From Ricinus communis (Eukaryota; Streptophyta; Magnoliopsida; Malpighiales; Euphorbiaceae), in contig NC_063260.1 of assembly GCF_019578655.1 (NCBI RefSeq), positions 26,870,888 to 26,934,887 on the forward strand: 64,000 nucleotides of DNA. The letters run 5' to 3'. A program made the translations under genes and the position numbers. Shown here piece after piece: positions 59,162 through 64,000 of the stretch (position 1 is its first letter; each line of letters begins with the position of its first letter). A model generated the notes under the pieces. That model saw only the letters and a program-made list of their open reading frames with translations. It was not told the origin of the DNA and searched no databases.

Positions 59162-62100
59162 CTTTTAAAAAAAATACCTCACATCAATGTGTTTACTCCT
59201 GCCATGCATTACTGGATCCTTAGACAGTTTGATAGTAGAAGAATTATCACACATAATCATTGTACCTCCTTGCTGTGAATAGCCTATCTCCTTCAGTATT
59301 CTTCTCATCCATACTGCTTGACATGCACAACTAGCTACAGCAATGAATTCGGCTTCTGTTGTAGAGAGAGTGACAATAGGTTGCTTTTTAGATGACCAAG
59401 CAACTGCTGATTTATTCATGAAAAATACATAGCCAAATGTACTCTTTCTTCCTTCTAAATCTCCAGTGTAATCACTGTCAGTGAATCCAATTAGCTCCTC
59501 TGCTCCACCTCTTTTATACAAAATTCCGTAATCAACCGTTCCTTTTAAATATCGCAAGCATCTCTTTGCAGCTAACATATGTATTTCAGTTGAATTTGAC
59601 ATGAAACGAGAAATCAGACTTACCACAAACATTAAGTCCGGACGGGTTGCAGTGATATACATCAAACTCCCCACAATTTGTTTGAACTGTGTTTCATCTA
59701 CTTTTCTCCCTTTGTCATCTCTATACAGCTTCTGTCCAGGAACTAATGGGTTGTTGACTGAGTTACAGTCCTCCATCCCAAACCTTTTCAAAACTTCAGT
59801 TGCATACTTCCTCTGGCAAATATATATTCCTTAATCACATTGAGTCACTTCTATCCCTAAAAAGAATCTCATACTCCCCAAATCTGTCATATCAAATTAT
59901 TTTTGCATCGACACTTTGAACTCCTTCATCATATTAGCATCATCACCAGTATAAATAAGATCATCAACATAGATACTAACAATAAGTATCTTACCTCCTT
60001 CATTCTTCTTTACAAAGAGTGTTTGCTCATTCTAACTCTTTAGAAAACCTTCTTTGAGAAAGTAGTTTTTGATTCGAATGAACCAGGCACGTGGTGCTTG
60101 CTTTAGTCCGTACAGAGCTTTGTGAAGCTTGTACACCATATGCTCTCTGTCTCTTTTCTCAAATCCTTTCGGTTGCTCCACGTATACATTCTCCTCTAAT
60201 TTTCCATGTAGGAAAGATGATTTCATATCAAGTTGGAATACTTTCCAACCACGTTGAGCAGCTTGAGCTAACACCATTCTTACTGTGTCCATCCTTGCTA
60301 CTGGAGCAAACACTTCAGTATAATCTATTCCATGCTCTTGTGAGTAACCTTTAGCCACGAGTAGAGCTTTGAACTTGTCGACTTCTCCAACCTCATTCAG
60401 CTTTGTCTTATAGATCCACTTGACACCAATCTTCTTTGCACCTTTAGGTAGTTCAGTCAGCTCCCAAGTTTGGTTCTTCTCAATTGCTTCAATCTCAACC
60501 TCCATAGCTTTCCTCCATTTTTCAAACCTTACTGCTTCTTCATAGGTTGTGGGATCAGTGGAATCAATAATTGCCATTTGACAACATCACTAGCATCTTC
60601 TTCCTCTGAAAGTCCCTCTCCAGAGACATAGTCATTCATCCAGGCCGGTGTTGTCCTTTCCTGACCCTCCCTCGCTCTCATCCTGGCACTGTTTGTGTTG
60701 ACATTTGATGGACCTGCATCTATTACTTGAAGTTCCCTGGCAACTGCTTCTCTTTCACTGCTAAAATCCTCAGATATGATATCCTCCTCATCATCTTCAT
60801 CATCCCATTTCAGCTGCATTTTTACTTCTTCTTTGTGACTCGTCTCCCAATCCTATTGTTCTTCTTCTTCAAACACTACATCTCTACTAACTCTGATCTT
60901 CTTTGTTGTGGGATTATACATCTTATATCCTTTGGACTCGTCACTGAATCCTAGAAGCACACATTTGACACTTTTATCTTTTAGCGTTTTTCTTATTGCA
61001 TCAGGAATGTGTACATGTCCCACACATCCGAAGATCCAAAAGTGCTCAGCTGATGGCTTTTTTTTTGCTCCATGCTTCCTCAGGTGTCATGTCTGACAAT
61101 GCAACTGTAGGTGATCAGTTGAGAACATAGATTACCCATTTAACTACTTCAGGCCAAAAAGGTGTTGCCACCTTTTTCTCAAAAAGCGTTGATCTCACAA
61201 GGTTGAGCACGGTCCTATTTTTACGCTCGATAACTCCGTTTTATTGAGGAGTGTAAGCTGTAGTAAGCTGCCTCTTGATTCCATTCAGCTTGCAAAACTC
61301 TGAAAATTCTGTTGAGCAGAACTCTCCACCTCTATTTGTTCTTAAACACTTTATAGACATGCCACTTTCTTTTTCTACAAGCATCTTAAAACATCTAAAG
61401 TACATATATGCTTCTGATTTTTCTAATAGAAAATAGGTCCATGCTTTTCTTGAGAAATCATCTATGAAACGTAGTATGTACCTTTTGTCATTGTTTGAAG
61501 CAGGAGAAATAGGACCGCAAATGTCAGCGTGAACCAATTGCAACTTGTGGGATGCTCTCCATATGCTTTTCTTTGTAATTGGATCTCGATGTTACTTCCC
61601 TCTCATACAGTCATCACACACCTTACTTGGTGCATGTAGTTGTGGTAGCCCTCGAACCATGTTCTTGTAATAGAGAGTCCTAAGACCTTTGTGACTAAGA
61701 TGTGCGAAACGACAATGCCATAAATGAGTGAGATTTTGAGTAGTAATTGTTTGAAAACAAATCTCTTTATTCTCTAACTTTTCCTGGTTCTCCTTATGAT
61801 CTTTTGAAACCAACAAAAACATTCTGTTTGTTGTCATGTTGGTTTGGATGATTAGGCCTCTATCTGGGTGGTATATGCGACACATTCCTTCATGCATAAG
61901 GACTGCCAAGCCTCTCTCTTGTAGTTGTCCAACACTCAAAAGATTGTTTTTGAGTTATGGGACATAATATACTTCTTGTACGATGTGAGTTACTCCTTCA
62001 ATACAAAACTTCACTTTTCCTTTCCCAAGTACACTCATTCTATTGTTGTTGTCGAGCTTCACCATACGACTAAACTCCTCATTCAATTCAGAAAACTTGC

Positions 62101-63008
62101 TTTTATCTCCACACATATGGTTAAAGCAACCAGAATCTAAAAACCATGCGTCTTCCCTCTTAGCTTGATACAACTCCACATATGCCATCAGCAACATCTC
62201 TTCTTCTTCATTAAATTCAACATAATTTGCCTCCTTGTCCCAAGAGGGACATTCAAACTTGTAGTAGCCGAGTTTGTGACACTTGAAGCATTCAATTGTG
62301 GCACGGTTGTAACTTTTTCTCCCTCTGCCTATTCCTCTATATGTTCCCTTGCCACGACCTCTTTCTCTACTCACATCCACTATGGCTCTGAGTGCTTGTT
62401 CTTCGCCAACATTAATACTATGCTTTCGAAACTTTGGTTCGATGTTGATTCAACGAAAGAGATTTCAGGTCCTTTGATTCCTCAATCGAGCATACAACGA
62501 AGTTCCAGCTTTCAAGAAGAGTGCGTAAAATCTTCTGTACGATCTTGGCATCCTCCATGCCTTCACTTAGATTACTCATATTATTACAGACTAATACAAC
62601 TCTTGAAAAATAGTCAGAAATAGACTAACCCATTTTCATCTCAAGCACCTCGAATTCCCTCCTAAGTGTCTGCAACTGTGCATCCTTCACCTTCTCATCT
62701 CCTTAAAATCTGGTCTTTATTGAATCCCAGAGCTGTTTGGATGTATCCTTCTGTGTAATGGTCTTTAACGTTGTCTTGTCGATGGCTGCAAAGAGGTAGT
62801 TCTTTACCTTCAAATCTTTCAGCTTTAAATCTGCTAGCACCTATCTGTGGGATTCATTTATGACAACACCGCTTGCCGGTTCGTTAAAACCTGGATCTAC
62901 CAAGTGCCACCACTCCTTAAACCGCAGCAGATTCTCCATGAGCATCGCCCAATGCTCATAATCTCCATCAAAACAAGGAATAGTTAGCAAACTACCCTTT
63001 TCTGCCAT
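59162..63008 (-). pseudogene. Copia gag-pol polyprotein, inactivated
   Basis: Coding remains run from the ATG at 63008 (gag, with FDGDYEHWAMLMENLL typical of the UBN2 gag type) to about 59162. Parts in order: zinc knuckle near 62290 (C-x2-C-x4-Y-x4-C; the usual His is Tyr), protease DSGC near 62100, GAG-pre-integrase with H/C residues (61592-61939), integrase core (61241-61543, VHADICGPI), reverse transcriptase (60032-60577 and on to about 59830, with TEVFAPVARMDTVR and YVDDL near 59957-59971) and RNase H (59165-59791, TDSDYTGD). In-frame stops occur at several places, including after 61592, 61241 and 60032. It is most like plant copia pol proteins. Confidence 0.93.
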
Positions 63009-63089
63009 TTCTCACACACTCACTCACGTCTATTTCCTCACTGTTCTCTCGTGTTTGCACGCAAGCCCTCTTGATCAAGCTCTAGGTGA

Positions 63090-63103
63090 TGGCTCTGATA
63101 CTA
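63090..63103 (-). other. Copia primer-binding site (tRNA-Met)
   Basis: Three bases inside the 5' LTR, the minus strand reads TAGTATCAGAGCCA, matching the usual TGGTATCAGAGC initiator-tRNA site with one change. Confidence 0.88.
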
Positions 63104-63106
63104 GAA

Positions 63107-63365
63107 TGAAAGGCTAAATGAAATATACTAGAACACACCTCAATACATGAGTGAAAACTCTGTATTCTTCATTGAAAGGAAACAACCTTTTTATAGGCAT
63201 TTACATAACAGAAAGTTGAAATAGCAGCCCACTATTTAACATGAACTAGTTAGTGATAATCCTAAACAAGAATGATTCAAAGGCTAACTACATCCCTACA
63301 GACCAGGGATTTTATTTGAAACAGCAAACTAAGTTGATTGACACTGTTGAGAAAGAGTCTTAACA
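63107..63365 (-). repeat. Copia 5' LTR
   Basis: 259 bp, TG...CA, followed by target duplication TCAAG at 63366-63370. See the 3' LTR for differences. Confidence 0.95.
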
Positions 63366-63370
63366 TCAAG

Positions 63371-64000
63371 AGCTTGCAGGACTCCATGACAGCTAGACAA
63401 AATGGCATTTAAAGGGTCCTCTCGATGAAATGAGTCTGAATTGAACATAAAATTATTTCTCCAGATCTATATATGCCACACAGTCATGCCAAAGACTAAA
63501 TTCCAAGCAAAGCTTTCCAACTGGATCTTTTTGAGATAAGTACTTAGAGAGCCAAGAGTGGGTGTCGAGAGTGAAAAAACCATTCTGATTATCAGGCTTA
63601 ACTAATTTCTGCCATATGATTTTAGCAAAAGGGCAGTCTCTGATCGCATGAAGGGAGTCTTCCTCTGATTGATTGCAATGCATACAAATCGCCAAAGGAA
63701 TAATGGCCCTCTGAGAACACAACTTGTTAGTTGAAAGCTTGTCATGAGCTAATAACCAAAGGGTAGAATGAACTTTCTGAGGCCCTTGCCATTTCCAAAT
63801 TCTATCCCATACTATATTCGCCCTCTGCTCATGACAGTTAGAAATCAGATTAAAAGCATAATTGTAAGAGGAATTGCCACTCTTTGAGAAATTCCAAATC
63901 AGTTTGTCAGGGCCGAGATGAACATTGGGGGGGGGGGGGGCAAATCGCAGTAATCTTGACGGGGCCTTAGGCGGAAGACATCCTTGGAAAGCATACAAAT
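63371..64000 (-). pseudogene. LINE remnant: reverse-transcriptase zinc-binding domain
   Basis: Minus-strand frame entering from beyond the window end and running to 63453. It encodes the zf-RVT domain that follows reverse transcriptase in plant LINEs: WDRIWKWQGPQKVHSTLWLLAHDKL, then C-x2-C...H...C in CMHCNQSEEDSLHAIRDCPF. At about 63480 the frame shifts and a stop appears; the expected continuation (IWRNNFMFNSDS to GVLQALD) is readable in another frame up to the copia target site and continues in the 58131-58736 remnant. A run of 12 G at 63927-63938 lies inside the coding part. Confidence 0.85.

Larger units (their letters stand above)
58737..63365 (-). mobile_element. Ty1-copia LTR retrotransposon, nested in a LINE
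   Basis: A complete 4.6-kb element on the minus strand. LTRs lie at 58737-58983 (3') and 63107-63365 (5'). Both begin TG and end CA, and the insertion has a TCAAG target duplication. A tRNA-Met-type primer site and a polypurine tract sit just inside the LTRs. The domain order gag, protease, integrase, reverse transcriptase, RNase H is the copia order. The polyprotein carries in-frame stops, so it is not autonomous now. Confidence 0.96.

Overview
The window is nuclear DNA of a flowering plant, almost certainly a eudicot. It is AT-rich, genes are broken by many short GT-AG introns, intergenic DNA carries plant transposons, and every recognisable protein has its closest remembered match in Arabidopsis. 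I cannot name the species; gene content fits a rosid, and Malpighiales (for example a euphorb) is only a guess. No bacterial-style operons, CRISPR arrays, rRNA or tRNA genes were seen.

Layout. 177-2923 (+): the C-terminal part of the m6A RNA methyltransferase MTA, its 5' part lying outside the window. 3973-4650 (-): an early-nodulin-like phytocyanin (ENODL8-like). 6364-9893 (-): an MFSD5/molybdate-anion-transporter-like MFS carrier. 11271-14766 (-): a MYG1 exonuclease homologue, head-to-head with 14935-16241 (+), a plastid-targeted coiled-coil membrane protein. 16629-17923 (-): a second plastid-type membrane protein of unknown function. 19291-27444 (-): a 20-exon STE20/GCK-type kinase (BLUS1-like family). 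31173-31937 (-): a single-exon, tail-anchored At1g01500-like protein. 39107-41933 (+): a YSL metal-nicotianamine transporter (YSL5/7/8 clade). 43023-47279 (-): the TPR protein HLB1. 48338-51286 (-): a TBC-domain Rab GAP. Exon joins were worked out by hand; for every complete gene the exons join in frame from start codon to stop.

The last 11 kb (52.6-64 kb) is a transposon area: a decayed LTR-type element with gag-like remnants (52778-55804), then a copia element (58737-63365) with matching LTRs, primer site, polypurine tract and 5-bp target duplication. The copia element is inserted inside a degenerate LINE whose halves lie at 58131-58736 and 63371-64000. Further elements are a MULE-like terminal-inverted-repeat element (28598-30071), an orphan CACTA terminus (35861) and two hAT-like MITE candidates inside introns.

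The genes do not form one pathway. They look like ancestral gene neighbourhoods kept together: from memory, MTA plus the kinase recall At4g10730-10760, ENODL8 plus the MFS carrier recall At1g64640-64650, and MYG1, the plastid protein, HLB1 and the Rab GAP recall At5g41940-41970 and At3g49310-49350. Here these sets are merged. The least understood items are the two conserved plastid proteins and the repeats shared between distant intergenic regions.
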